This document shows positions 11,483-19,365 of a stretch of DNA of 56,455 nt, in pieces. Source of the stretch: Actinomycetota bacterium (GTDB lineage: Bacteria; Actinomycetota; Acidimicrobiia; Acidimicrobiales; CADCTF01); assembly GCA_019348255.1 (NCBI GenBank), contig JAHWJU010000004.1, positions 1 through 56,455 on the forward strand. Direction: 5' to 3'. Each line of letters opens with the position of its first letter. The stretch's first letter is position 1. The notes beneath the pieces are model-generated. The model was not told the DNA's origin and did not search any database. It saw only the letters and a list, made by a program, of their open reading frames with translations. The translations under genes were made by a program, and so were the position numbers.

Positions 11483-12243
11483 ACAGCCTCGGCATCGCCC
11501 TGTCGCTGGCCGGGCGCAACCTCCTCTTGATGCGACGCATCCCGTCGGTGGTGGTGCCCTCGCTGGTGTTCCCCATCTTCGTCGTGATCGCCTTCAGCGG
11601 CGCCTACAGCGCCCTCACCAGGCTGCCCGGCTTCCCGGTCGACAAGATGATCGATTGGATACTGCCCATGGCCGTGGTGCAGAGCTCGGCCTTCGGCGGA
11701 GTCAACGTCGGGCTCAGCCTCGTCCGCGACCTGCAGGGCGGCTTCTTCGACCGTCTCCTGCTCGCACCCGTCTCGCGGGCCTCTCTGGTGGCGGGTCCCA
11801 TCCTGGGCGCAGTGGTTCGTGCCTTCGTCCCGCTGGCGGTGGTACTCGCCACCGGTTTGGCGGCAGGGGCGCGGCCCCGCGGCGGGCCGGCCGGGCTGCT
11901 GATGCTGCTGGTGGCGGCCGAGGGAGTGGCGGTGATCGCCGCCGGCTGGGGCGTCGGTCTGGCCCTGAGACTGCGCGACCAGCGGGCCGCCCCGCTGATG
12001 CAGGTCGGCATCTTCCTCACCGTCTTCCTGTCGACCGCGCAGGTACCGTTGGCGGTCATGTCCGGGTGGCTGCGCACGGTGGCCACCCTCAACCCGATGA
12101 CCAGCATCCTGGCGCTGGGACGCCAGGGGTTCATCGGGCCGGTCAGCTGGGCCCAGACCTGGCCCGGTCTGGTGGCGCTGGCCGGCGGCATCGCGGTGCT
12201 GGGGACGTTCGCGGTTCGGGGTCTCGCCGTTGCCGAGCAGTGA
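11479..12243 (+). CDS. ABC-2 type permease (second of two)
   Basis: 254 aa with six predicted membrane segments, a paralogue of the preceding permease (shared DLQGGFFDRLLLAPVSR, VATLNPMTSIL). It begins at GTG 11479, overlapping the previous stop by 4 bases. Two consecutive permeases after one ATPase suggest a heterodimeric exporter. Its 3' end overlaps the DUF501 gene start by 14 bases, so expression may be linked to DUF501 and ppx. Confidence 0.9.
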   Translation: MNSLGIALSLAGRNLLLMRRIPSVVVPSLVFPIFVVIAFSGAYSALTRLPGFPVDKMIDWILPMAVVQSSAFGGVNVGLSLVRDLQGGFFDRLLLAPVSRASLVAGPILGAVVRAFVPLAVVLATGLAAGARPRGGPAGLLMLLVAAEGVAVIAAGWGVGLALRLRDQRAAPLMQVGIFLTVFLSTAQVPLAVMSGWLRTVATLNPMTSILALGRQGFIGPVSWAQTWPGLVALAGGIAVLGTFAVRGLAVAEQ

Positions 12244-12718
12244 GGGCGCCCGAACCGGCGCCCAGCAGGCACCGGGGGCTGACGACGCGGCCCGGGTGGC
12301 GCGGCTCCTGGGGCGGCCTCCACAGGGAAGCTTCGAGGTGGTGGTGCGCGATGCGTCCTCCGAGCCGGTGGTCATCCGCAACGCCCCCGTCCTCGACGAC
12401 GGGCGCCCCATGCCCACCCGCTACTGGCTGGTAGCCGCCGAGCTGCGGGCTGCGGTGAGCCGTCTCGAGTCCGCAGGAGGCGTGAGGGCCGCCGAAGCCG
12501 CCGTCGACGCCGAGGCTCTCGCGGAGGCCCACCGCCGTTACGCGGCCGAGCGGGATGCGGCCTTGCCAGCGTCGTGGACCGGCCTTCGCCCCAGCGGAGG
12601 GGTCGGAGGTACCCGCCGGGGCGTGAAGTGCCTCCACGCCCACTACGCCTGGTTCCTCGCCGGCGGCGACGATCCCGTGGGCCGATGGGTGCACGCCCAC
12701 CTGGGTGATCAGCCGTGA
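12230..12718 (+). CDS. DUF501 domain protein
   Basis: 162 aa soluble protein of the actinobacterial DUF501 family, function unknown. Recognisable blocks are VVIRNAPVLDDGRPMPTRYW in the first half and RGVKCLHAHYAWFLAGGDDPVG near the end (Cys, His, His and Asp conserved). DUF501 typically sits between ftsB/eno and ppx2 in actinobacteria; here the ABC operon separates it from ftsB. TTG 12230 lies inside the upstream permease; GTG 12296 is an alternative start closer to the conserved core. It overlaps ppx by 4 bases. Confidence 0.85.
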   Translation: MPSSEGARTGAQQAPGADDAARVARLLGRPPQGSFEVVVRDASSEPVVIRNAPVLDDGRPMPTRYWLVAAELRAAVSRLESAGGVRAAEAAVDAEALAEAHRRYAAERDAALPASWTGLRPSGGVGGTRRGVKCLHAHYAWFLAGGDDPVGRWVHAHLGDQP

Positions 12719-13650
12719 GCAGCCCGGCCGCCGCCCCCAGCCGCGCCCCGGTGGCGGCCATCGACTGCGGGACGAACTCCACGCGCCTGTTGGTCCACGA
12801 CGGGACCCAGGCCCTCGAGCGCCACAACACCATCACCCGCCTCGGCCAAGGCGTCGATGCCGACCGCCGCCTCAGACCCGAGGCCCTCGACCGGGTGGCC
12901 GAGACCCTGCGGCGTTACCGCCGGGTGATGGACCGCCACGGCGTGGACCGGGTGCGCATGGCCGCCACCTCCGCCGCTCGCGATGCCCTCAACCACGAGG
13001 AGCTGTTCAGCCTGGCCGAAGAGCTGGTGGGCGTGCGGCCCGAGCTGTTGAGCGGGCAGGAGGAGGGGCGGCTTTCCTTCGCCGGCGCCACGGCAGAGCT
13101 GGACCCCCGGGACGGGCCGTTCCTGGTCGTCGACATCGGCGGAGGCTCCACCGAGTTCGTGGTGGGCCGGGAGGAGCCGAGCGGCATCTGGTCGGTGGAC
13201 CTCGGATGCGTGCGGGTGACCGAGCGGTTCCTGCACAGCGATCCACCCGACGCGGGGGAGCTGGCCGACGCCCTGAGCGTGGTGCGCACGCACCTGGACG
13301 ACGTGGCGCGCGAGGTACCCGAGACGCGCGAGGCGGCCCGGCTGGTGGGGCTGGCCGGTAGCGTTACGACCATGGCGGCGGTGGAGCTGGGCCTTCATAG
13401 CTACGACCGGGACCGCATCCACCACTTCGTCCTCACCCGAGCCGCAGCCGAAGACGTGTTCCGCACTTTGGCCACCGAACCCCGGGAGGCGCGGCGGTTC
13501 AACCCGGGTCTCGAGGAGGCGCGGGTCGACGTCATCGTCGGCGGCGCGCTCATCCTCGTCGGCATCCTGCGCTACTTCGACTTCGGCGAGTGCCTGGTGT
13601 CGGAGTCGGACATCCTGGACGGCCTGGTGATGACCCTGCTGGCGCCATGA
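12715..13650 (+). CDS. ppx: Exopolyphosphatase / guanosine pentaphosphatase family (Ppx2-like)
   Basis: 311 aa, the short actinobacterial form without the C-terminal HD domain. It has the ASKHA ATPase fold: AAIDCGTNSTRLLV (phosphate 1), SAARDALN, GQEEGRLSFAGA, VVDIGGGSTEFV (phosphate 2) and LVGLAGSVTTMAA. It should hydrolyse polyphosphate or (p)ppGpp. It begins at GTG 12715 inside the DUF501 stop and ends in an ATGA overlap with the next gene, so DUF501, ppx and the Ddn-like gene form one translational unit. Confidence 0.92.
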   Translation: MSSPAAAPSRAPVAAIDCGTNSTRLLVHDGTQALERHNTITRLGQGVDADRRLRPEALDRVAETLRRYRRVMDRHGVDRVRMAATSAARDALNHEELFSLAEELVGVRPELLSGQEEGRLSFAGATAELDPRDGPFLVVDIGGGSTEFVVGREEPSGIWSVDLGCVRVTERFLHSDPPDAGELADALSVVRTHLDDVAREVPETREAARLVGLAGSVTTMAAVELGLHSYDRDRIHHFVLTRAAAEDVFRTLATEPREARRFNPGLEEARVDVIVGGALILVGILRYFDFGECLVSESDILDGLVMTLLAP

Positions 13651-14102
13651 ACACCAAGGACATCGTGGCCCGCGGCCTCACGACGTTCCACGAGCGTCTC
13701 TACCGTGCGTCGCGCGGGCGCGTGGGCGGCCGCATCTGTGGGATGCCGGTGCTGCTGCTGTCCACTACGGGTCGAAAGACCGGTCGCCGCCGCACGACCC
13801 CCCTCACCTACACGACCGACGGCGACAACCTGGTGCTGGTGGCCTCCTACGGGGGTGACGACCAACACCCGGCCTGGTACCTCAACCTCAGCCGGCATCC
13901 CCTGGTGGAGGTGGAGCGCGCCGGGCAGGTGGAGCAGTTCGTCGCCCGGACCGCCACCGCCGAGGAGAAGGCCCGCTTGTGGCCCGGCATCGTCGCCACC
14001 TACAAGGGCTACGGCGCCTACCAGCGGCGGACCCAGCGCGACATCCCGCTGGTGATCCTCACCCCGCACGCAACGCCGGGTGCAGATCCGCCGCCCTCCT
14101 AG
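13647..14102 (+). CDS. F420H2-dependent quinone/nitro reductase family protein (Ddn-like)
   Basis: 151 aa split beta-barrel protein of the DUF385/Ddn family, which uses deazaflavin F420H2 to reduce quinones and nitro compounds. Diagnostic motifs are LLLSTTGRKTGRRRTTPLTY, LVLVASYGG and HPAWYLNLSRHP. ATG 13647 overlaps the ppx stop (ATGA); an in-frame extension upstream lies inside ppx and is not used. The 3' end overlaps the convergent epimerase gene by 4 bases. Its presence implies the host makes F420. Confidence 0.88.
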   Translation: MNTKDIVARGLTTFHERLYRASRGRVGGRICGMPVLLLSTTGRKTGRRRTTPLTYTTDGDNLVLVASYGGDDQHPAWYLNLSRHPLVEVERAGQVEQFVARTATAEEKARLWPGIVATYKGYGAYQRRTQRDIPLVILTPHATPGADPPPS

Positions 14103-15118
14103 AGGATCCAGCGGTGCTGCCGGTACCAGTCGACGGTGCTGGCGATGCTCGACGGCAGGTCGCTGTGGGCGAAGCGGAACCCGGTGCTCGTCAGGGCCCC
14201 GATGTCGAGGCGGTTGTTGAGGTTCGACTTGCGCATCAGGCGGAAGCGCTCCTTGCTGAGGAGGATCTGGTCCTGCATGCCAAGGGCGAGCATCCGGTCG
14301 CGGACCCGGGCCCGCTCCTCCGGGGGGAGCCCGCACTCGGGGTCGTCGCTGAGCTCGATCGACATGGAGAACAGATCGGCCAGGATCCCCACCAGGTCAT
14401 GGCTGGTGGGATAGGTGTCGAGGCACACGTTGAAGGCACGGCCGGTGCTGTCGGGGTGGACGGCGAGGTGGAGAGTGGCGGCAACCACGTCGTCGACGTG
14501 CACCAGACGCTGCTCCACCGGCTCGCGGTGCACGTCGAGTTTGTCGAGCCCGGCGAAGCGCTCGACGGCGACATCGAGAATGGCGCTGCCGAGGAGCTTG
14601 GTGTTGCCGGGGCCGAACACCGAAACGGGCCGAACCACCACCCCCGCCAGCCCCCGCTCGACCGCCCGCCAAACGGCTTGTTCTGCTCCCCACTTCGCCT
14701 TGCCGTAGCTCCGGCTCGGGCACGGCTCCACGTCCTCGGGCACCGGCACGGGTAGCTGCACCTCTTCGCCGTAGACGGAGGTGGAGCTCATGTAGAGAAA
14801 CCGCTCGACTCCGGTGCGCCGGGCTGCCTCCACCAGCCGTGTGGTCCCCTCGACGTTGGAGCGCCACATCTCCTCGTCCGACGAGCGTGAGCTGGACGCG
14901 CCGGCCAGGTGGAACACGTGGCTCACGCCGGACAGCACTTCGTCGAGATCGTCGGTCCCCGACAGGTCGACGGCGTGGTGTTCGACCTCTTCGGGCATCG
15001 ACGGCGGGCGTCCGCCTCTGGCACAGGATCGGACTTGCCACCCCCGTTCGACCAGGGCGGGGACGAGGTGCGAGGCGATGTAACCGGTGCCTCCGGTGAC
15101 CAGGGCGGAGCGGGCCAT
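14099..15118 (-). CDS. NAD(P)-dependent sugar epimerase/dehydratase family protein
   Basis: 339 aa extended short-chain dehydrogenase. The N-terminal Rossmann motif is VTGGTGYIASHL, the catalytic triad is visible as Ser-Ser-Thr before SVYGE and the YGKAK motif (Tyr, Lys), and VVVRPVSVFGPGN follows. Substrate is not clear; nucleotide sugars or hydroxysteroid-like compounds are possible. ATG 15118 begins the standard N-terminus. It lies 8 bases downstream of hsp20 on the same strand, so the two are probably co-transcribed. Confidence 0.85.
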   Translation of the reverse strand: MARSALVTGGTGYIASHLVPALVERGWQVRSCARGGRPPSMPEEVEHHAVDLSGTDDLDEVLSGVSHVFHLAGASSSRSSDEEMWRSNVEGTTRLVEAARRTGVERFLYMSSTSVYGEEVQLPVPVPEDVEPCPSRSYGKAKWGAEQAVWRAVERGLAGVVVRPVSVFGPGNTKLLGSAILDVAVERFAGLDKLDVHREPVEQRLVHVDDVVAATLHLAVHPDSTGRAFNVCLDTYPTSHDLVGILADLFSMSIELSDDPECGLPPEERARVRDRMLALGMQDQILLSKERFRLMRKSNLNNRLDIGALTSTGFRFAHSDLPSSIASTVDWYRQHRWIL

Positions 15119-15126
15119 CGGCGGGC

Positions 15127-15510
15127 TCAGCTGGGCTGGATGGTGAGGGATTCCGCTGGCTCGCCCCTCAGCACCCGGATGGCAAGCTGCCCATTGGTGA
15201 GGGTGGCCTCCACGGCGCTGCCGAAGCCGTCGGGGATCTCCACCTCCCGCTCGTAGCCGCCGTAGTCCCACTCGTTGACGAGGTAGTCCTTGGTGGGAGA
15301 AGCGCTGCGCAGGCGGGCCCAGAAGCGCAGCTTCCCGGGTTGCAGCTCGACCGTCACGTCCCCCGGCGTCACCGCGGGGAGAGGGGCGACGATCACCAGT
15401 GCGCCCGTCGTCTCATAGACGTTCACCGGCACCCGTTGAGGTCGCATCTTGGCTTCGGCGGCCGCCGTAGCTTCGACGACCTGCTGGTGGCTGGGTTGCT
15501 CGCTCGCCAT
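15127..15510 (-). CDS. Hsp20/alpha-crystallin family small heat-shock protein
   Basis: 127 aa. The alpha-crystallin domain runs from VPVNVYETTGALVIVAPLP to the C-terminal GQLAIRVLRGEPAESLTI; the A-x-L-P.V..GDVTVEL pattern is typical. Small heat-shock proteins hold unfolding proteins in soluble form without ATP. ATG 15510 is 6 bases after a TACGGT element with no SD, which supports a leaderless start. The PPOX gene diverges from it across 28 bases. Confidence 0.85.
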   Translation of the reverse strand: MASEQPSHQQVVEATAAAEAKMRPQRVPVNVYETTGALVIVAPLPAVTPGDVTVELQPGKLRFWARLRSASPTKDYLVNEWDYGGYEREVEIPDGFGSAVEATLTNGQLAIRVLRGEPAESLTIQPS

Positions 15511-15516
15511 GCGAGC

Positions 15517-15522
15517 ACCGTA
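15517..15522 (-). promoter_or_regulatory. Leaderless-type -10 element of hsp20
   Basis: On the minus strand TACGGT is followed by 6 bases and ATG 15510. No SD is present. Confidence 0.55.
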
Positions 15523-15526
15523 GCGC

Positions 15527-15532
15527 CATGCT
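15527..15532 (+). promoter_or_regulatory. Leaderless-type -10 element of the PPOX gene
   Basis: CATGCT (A at position 2 and T at position 6 of the -10) is followed by 6 bases and ATG 15539. It is 4 bases from the divergent hsp20 element. Confidence 0.4.
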
Positions 15533-15538
15533 GGTGCG

Positions 15539-15949
15539 ATGGAGATCGAAGAGGCCCGCGCCTTGCTCGCCGACAACCACCGCTCGGTGCTGCACACGGC
15601 GAGGTCCGACGGCTCACCCCAGCTGTCGCCGGTGGTGCACGCCGTCGACGGCGAGGGCAGGGTCTGCATCAGCACCCGTGAGACGTCGATGAAGGTGAAG
15701 AACCTTCGCCGCCGACCCCGGGCCGCCCTCTGCGGCCTGTCCGACGGGTTCTTCGGGAACTGGGTGCAGATCGACGGCCCGGTGGAGATCGTGCCACTGC
15801 CCGAAGCCATGGAAGGCCTGAAGGACGTCTATCGCGCCGTGGCCGGCGAGCACCCCGACTGGGAGGAGTTCGAGGCGGCGATGGTCAAGGAACAGCGTGT
15901 CGTCGTGCGCATCACGATCGAGCGGGCCGGGCCCCAGAAGTCGGGCTGA
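15539..15949 (+). CDS. Pyridoxamine 5'-phosphate oxidase-like, probably F420- or flavin-binding
   Basis: 136 aa split-barrel protein of the PPOX class. The pattern ARALLADNHRSVLHTARSDG..QLSPV, VCISTRETSMKVKNLRRRPRAAL and GNWVQIDGPVEIV fits the actinobacterial PPOX-class F420-dependent oxidoreductases (Rv1155-like). These reduce substrates using F420H2; others in the group bind FMN or haem breakdown products, so the cofactor is an inference. The start codon follows the -10-like element by 6 bases. Confidence 0.8.
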   Translation: MEIEEARALLADNHRSVLHTARSDGSPQLSPVVHAVDGEGRVCISTRETSMKVKNLRRRPRAALCGLSDGFFGNWVQIDGPVEIVPLPEAMEGLKDVYRAVAGEHPDWEEFEAAMVKEQRVVVRITIERAGPQKSG

Positions 15950-15989
15950 CGCCGGCGCGACCGACCGGCCCCCGCCCACGGCTGCTCGG

Positions 15990-15995
15990 TAGCAT
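15990..15995 (+). promoter_or_regulatory. Leaderless-type -10 element upstream of the acyl-CoA synthetase
   Basis: TAGCAT is followed by 6 bases and then GTG 16002, which opens an 11-codon ORF and not the synthetase frame. The synthetase GTG is 38 bases downstream of the element. Confidence 0.45.
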
Positions 15996-16001
15996 GCCGC
16001 C

Positions 16002-16037
16002 GTGGCTGTCCTCGACGGCATCCGGCCGACCGTGTGA
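16002..16037 (+). CDS. Possible leaderless 11-residue upstream ORF (MAVLDGIRPTV)
   Basis: GTG 16002 to TGA 16035-16037 lies exactly 6 bases after TAGCAT. Its last bases (GTGTGA) contain the GTG start of the acyl-CoA synthetase, so a ribosome ending here could re-initiate there. An upstream coupling ORF is one reading; the other is a sequencing or natural frameshift that separated the true synthetase N-terminus. No function can be assigned to the peptide. Confidence 0.35.
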   Translation: MAVLDGIRPTV

Positions 16038-17938
16038 GCTGTGCCAGCCGGGCTGTCTGGCGGCCGCCTCCCGACGCGCTCGCCACCACGAACGTCGGGC
16101 GGTTCTTGACCGGCCAAGGCTTGGGCGGGTTCGACGAGCTCGTGCGGCAGTCCATCGCGGAGCCCGAGTGGTTCTGGCCGGCGGTCATCGACTTCCTGGG
16201 CATCCCCTTCACCTCGCCCTTCGACCGGGTCCTCGACACCACCGACGGGATCGAGTGGGCCAAGTGGTTCACCGGTGGGCGGCTCAACCTCGCCCACGTG
16301 TGCGTGGACCGCTGGGCGGCCATCGGCGGGGACCGACCGGCGGTGGTGTGGGAGGGCGAGGACGGCACCGTCCGGCGCTGGACCTACGGAGAGCTGCGCC
16401 GGGAGGCCGACGGCCTGGCGGGGCAGCTTCAGGCCGGGGGCGTGGGGGCGGGCGACGCCGTGGGGATCTTCCTCCCGATGATCCCCGAGACCGTGGCCGC
16501 CCTGGTGGCGGTGATGAAGCTGGGGGCGCGGTTCCTGCCACTGTTCTCCGGCTACGGGCCCGAGGCGGTCGCAGGACGGCTGCGGGACGCGGAGGCAAAG
16601 GCACTGGTGACGGCGGATGGGACCTACCGGCGGGGGCGCCGGCTCGACATGCACTCGGTTGCGGCCAAGGCGATCGAGGAGGTGCCATCGGTGGAGACGG
16701 TGGTGGTGGTGCCCCGCCTAGCGGGCGGGAGGGCGTGGGCCCGGGCCGACGAACCCTTCACCACCGAGATGGTGGACAGCGAGCACGTCCTGTTCCTCGC
16801 CTACACCTCCGGTACCACCGGTCGTCCCAAGGCGAGCGTCGCCGTCCACGCCGGGTTCGGCGTGAAGGTGGCCGAGGAGGTGGCCTTCCAGTTCGACGTC
16901 CGCAGGGAGGACGTCCTGTTCTGGTTCACGGACATGGGCTGGATCATGGGGCCTTGGGAGGTGGTGGGCACGCTCGCCAACGGCGCCACCCTCGCCCTCT
17001 ACGAGGGCGCTCCGGACTGGCCCGGGCCGGACCGGCTCTGGTCCTACGTAGAGCGGCATGGTGTCACCGTCCTCGGGATCAGCCCGACTCTCATCCGGGC
17101 GCTCATGCCGGCCGGCGATGCTGCGGTGCAGGCTCATGACCTGTCCCGCCTCCGCATCCTGGGCAGCACCGGCGAGCCGTGGAACGAGCGGCCTTGGCGC
17201 TGGTACTTCGAGGTTGTCGGGGGCGGCCGGTGCCCCGTCATCAACATCTCAGGAGGCACGGAGGTAGGGGCGTGCTTCTTGTCGCCCCACCCGGTGCAGC
17301 CGATCAAGCCGATGTCGCTCGGCGGCCCGGCACTGGGCATGGCCGTCGACGTCTTCGGCGACGACGGGCGGCCGCTGCGGGGGGGAGTGGGCGAGTTGGT
17401 GTGCAAAAAGCCGTGGCCGGGGATGACGCGTGGCCTGTACAAGGACCCGGACCGCTACCTGGCGACCTACTGGTCGACCTTCCCCGGCGTATGGCGCCAC
17501 GGCGACTGGGCGTCGATCGATGACGACGGCGAGTGGTTCCTCCACGGGCGCAGCGACGACACCATCAAAGTGGCCGGCAAGAGGATCGGCCCCGCCGAGG
17601 TCGAGTCGGTGCTGGTCGCCCACCCCGACGTCATCGAGGCGGCGGCGGTGGGAATACCGGATGAGGTCAAGGGCGAGAAGCTCTGGGCCTACGTGGTGGT
17701 GGCGCCCGCCGTGACTCCCACCGAGGATCTGCGGGCGGAGCTGGGCGATCTCGTGGCCGAGCGACTGGGTCGGTCCTTCCGACCTGCAGCCGTGCGCTTC
17801 ACCACGGGTCTGCCCAAGACTCGCAACGCGAAGGTGCTCCGTCGGGCCATCCGGGCCACCGCACTGGGCCAGGACGCCGGTGACCTCTCATCGCTCGAGG
17901 ACGCAGCCAGCATCGAGGCCGTGAGAACCGCCCGATGA
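16034..17938 (+). CDS. AMP-dependent acyl-CoA (acetyl-CoA-like) synthetase
   Basis: 634 aa ANL-superfamily enzyme. It would activate a carboxylic acid with ATP to an acyl-adenylate and then form the CoA thioester. The N-terminal ACAS-type region (EWFWPAVIDFLGIPF) is followed by P-loop YTSGTTGRPKAS, FTDMGWIMGPW, NISGGTEVGA, the hinge GRSDDTIKVAGKRIGPAEVE and the C-terminal catalytic Lys in LPKTRNAKVLRR. The chain is close to acetyl-CoA synthetase in length, but substrate cannot be read from sequence. It is coupled to the following GNAT gene (ATGATG overlap). Confidence 0.9.
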   Translation: MSCASRAVWRPPPDALATTNVGRFLTGQGLGGFDELVRQSIAEPEWFWPAVIDFLGIPFTSPFDRVLDTTDGIEWAKWFTGGRLNLAHVCVDRWAAIGGDRPAVVWEGEDGTVRRWTYGELRREADGLAGQLQAGGVGAGDAVGIFLPMIPETVAALVAVMKLGARFLPLFSGYGPEAVAGRLRDAEAKALVTADGTYRRGRRLDMHSVAAKAIEEVPSVETVVVVPRLAGGRAWARADEPFTTEMVDSEHVLFLAYTSGTTGRPKASVAVHAGFGVKVAEEVAFQFDVRREDVLFWFTDMGWIMGPWEVVGTLANGATLALYEGAPDWPGPDRLWSYVERHGVTVLGISPTLIRALMPAGDAAVQAHDLSRLRILGSTGEPWNERPWRWYFEVVGGGRCPVINISGGTEVGACFLSPHPVQPIKPMSLGGPALGMAVDVFGDDGRPLRGGVGELVCKKPWPGMTRGLYKDPDRYLATYWSTFPGVWRHGDWASIDDDGEWFLHGRSDDTIKVAGKRIGPAEVESVLVAHPDVIEAAAVGIPDEVKGEKLWAYVVVAPAVTPTEDLRAELGDLVAERLGRSFRPAAVRFTTGLPKTRNAKVLRRAIRATALGQDAGDLSSLEDAASIEAVRTAR

Positions 17939-18555
17939 TGCCGCGCACCAGCCCTTTCTTCCTCACCGGCCGCCGGGTGCTCCTGCGGCCGCTGGGGCCC
18001 GCCGACTGGGAGGCGTGGCGCGAGGTACGCAAGCGCTGCCATGACTGGCTCGTGAAGTGGGAGCCGAGAGCGGTCCCCGGTCACCCCGATCCGGCCGAGG
18101 ATCGCCGCGCCTTCGTCGCCCGCTGTGGGGCGCGGGACCGGGAACGTGAGCTGGGATCGGGGTTCGGGTTCGGCGTGTTCGCGGGCGGCAGGTTCGGCGG
18201 TGAGATCAACCTCAACAGCATCCAGCGGGGTCCCTTCCAGAACGCCTACATCGGCTACTGGATAGACGAGGCTCTGGCCGGTAACAGCTACACACCGGAG
18301 GCGGTGGCGGTGGTGCTCCAGTTCGCCTTCGAGGAGCTCGGTCTGCACCGGGTGCAGATCTCGATCATCCCCCGCAACCGGGCGAGCCGCCGCGTCGTCG
18401 AGAAGCTGGCGATCCGTGACGAGGGGGTGGCCCTGCGCTATCTGGAGATCAATGGCGTCTGGGAGGACCACATCCGCTTCGCCATCACCTCCGAGGAGTG
18501 GGTCGAGCGCCGGGAGGAGATCGCCAGGGAGTGGCTCCTCAGAGAATCGAGCTGA
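17935..18555 (+). CDS. GNAT N-acetyltransferase, RimJ/RimL type
   Basis: 206 aa. It has the RimJ-like pattern: N-terminal GRRVLLRPLGPADWEAW, a GEINLNSI strand, AYIGYWIDEALAGNSYTPEAV (acetyl-CoA-binding region) and LHRVQISIIPRNRASRRVVEKL. Members acetylate the N-terminal amino group of ribosomal or other proteins. It begins in the synthetase stop codon (ATG 17935), so it may be part of a control loop on the synthetase, although Lys acetyltransferases of Acs are usually a different type. Its 3' end overlaps the convergent gene by 17 bases. Confidence 0.85.
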   Translation: MMPRTSPFFLTGRRVLLRPLGPADWEAWREVRKRCHDWLVKWEPRAVPGHPDPAEDRRAFVARCGARDRERELGSGFGFGVFAGGRFGGEINLNSIQRGPFQNAYIGYWIDEALAGNSYTPEAVAVVLQFAFEELGLHRVQISIIPRNRASRRVVEKLAIRDEGVALRYLEINGVWEDHIRFAITSEEWVERREEIAREWLLRESS

Positions 18556-19297
18556 CCGACGCCGACAGCGACACCCCCGATGCCTGGTCGCGGAAGACCA
18601 GGACGAGGATCGCTGCCAGCACCGCGATGGCCACGAACACCAGCACCGAGGAGGACTTGGCCGTCTGCTCGAAGGCCCCCTCTACGTCCACCGGCGGCCC
18701 TCCCGCCTCGACGTGGACCTGGAAGGGGATCCGGCGGGCGGTACGGGTGGGCCCCTTCTTCGCCACCACCTTCACCTTGGCCACGGCTGTCGCTCCCGGC
18801 TCGATGGAGAGGTGGTTCGGGTCGACGTCGATGCCCAGCAGCTCGTCCGGGTCCGAAGCCCACACCTCGGCATCGGCAACGGCGTTGCCGGTATTGGTGA
18901 CTTCGACACGATGATTGGCCGTCCGCTTGCCTTCCGAGGTCCGCGGCACCACCCGGGCCTGCACCCCGCTGAAGCTGCTGATCTGGACGGCACCTTCCTC
19001 GACCACCGAGAAGTCCTTGTCCTCCTGGCAGGTGACCCGGACGCCGTAGTGGACGAGCCCGGCGGTGACCGCGGAGGAGCGGGCCGGGCTGAAGTGGATC
19101 CGCACCGTCTCCTCGGCGTCCGGGAACAGCGAGATCACCGGGGGGTCGCAGCGGGCCCAGGCGCTGGCCTCCCCCACCAGGTTGAGCGCGAACTGATCGA
19201 CGACCGTCCCGGTGTTGCGCACACGGACCTCGGTCGTCGCCTCGCCTCCGGGCTGGACGCTCACCACCGGGTTGAGGATGCTCACGATGGCCGGCAT
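18539..19297 (-). CDS. COG1470-like membrane-anchored Ig-fold protein
   Basis: 252 aa, function unknown. Two Ig-like repeats carry the pattern VQPGGEATTEVRVRNTGTVVDQF and NHRVEVTNTGNAVADAEV, as in NPCBM-associated/COG1470 domains. One C-terminal transmembrane helix (about residues 222-240) is followed by a short tail. No signal peptide is evident, so topology may be N-in or rely on the C-terminal helix; the domains look extracellular in kind. ATG 19297 has a TAGGAT element 8 bases upstream. Confidence 0.6.
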   Translation of the reverse strand: MPAIVSILNPVVSVQPGGEATTEVRVRNTGTVVDQFALNLVGEASAWARCDPPVISLFPDAEETVRIHFSPARSSAVTAGLVHYGVRVTCQEDKDFSVVEEGAVQISSFSGVQARVVPRTSEGKRTANHRVEVTNTGNAVADAEVWASDPDELLGIDVDPNHLSIEPGATAVAKVKVVAKKGPTRTARRIPFQVHVEAGGPPVDVEGAFEQTAKSSSVLVFVAIAVLAAILVLVFRDQASGVSLSASVSSIL

Positions 19298-19305
19298 GGC
19301 CGGCC

Positions 19306-19311
19306 ATCCTA
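19306..19311 (-). promoter_or_regulatory. Leaderless-type -10 element of the COG1470-like gene
   Basis: TAGGAT on the minus strand is followed by 8 bases and ATG 19297. No SD. Confidence 0.5.
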
Positions 19312-19353
19312 GGCAGGGCCTCCCAGGGAGCGGCCCAGGACCGGTGGGCGGGC

Positions 19354-19359
19354 TAGACC
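19354..19359 (+). promoter_or_regulatory. Leaderless-type -10 element of algH
   Basis: TAGACC is followed by 6 bases and GTG 19366. The same TAGACC-N6-GTG arrangement occurs at 50980-50994, which suggests a C is tolerated at the sixth position. Confidence 0.45.
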
Positions 19360-19365
19360 TAAAGG

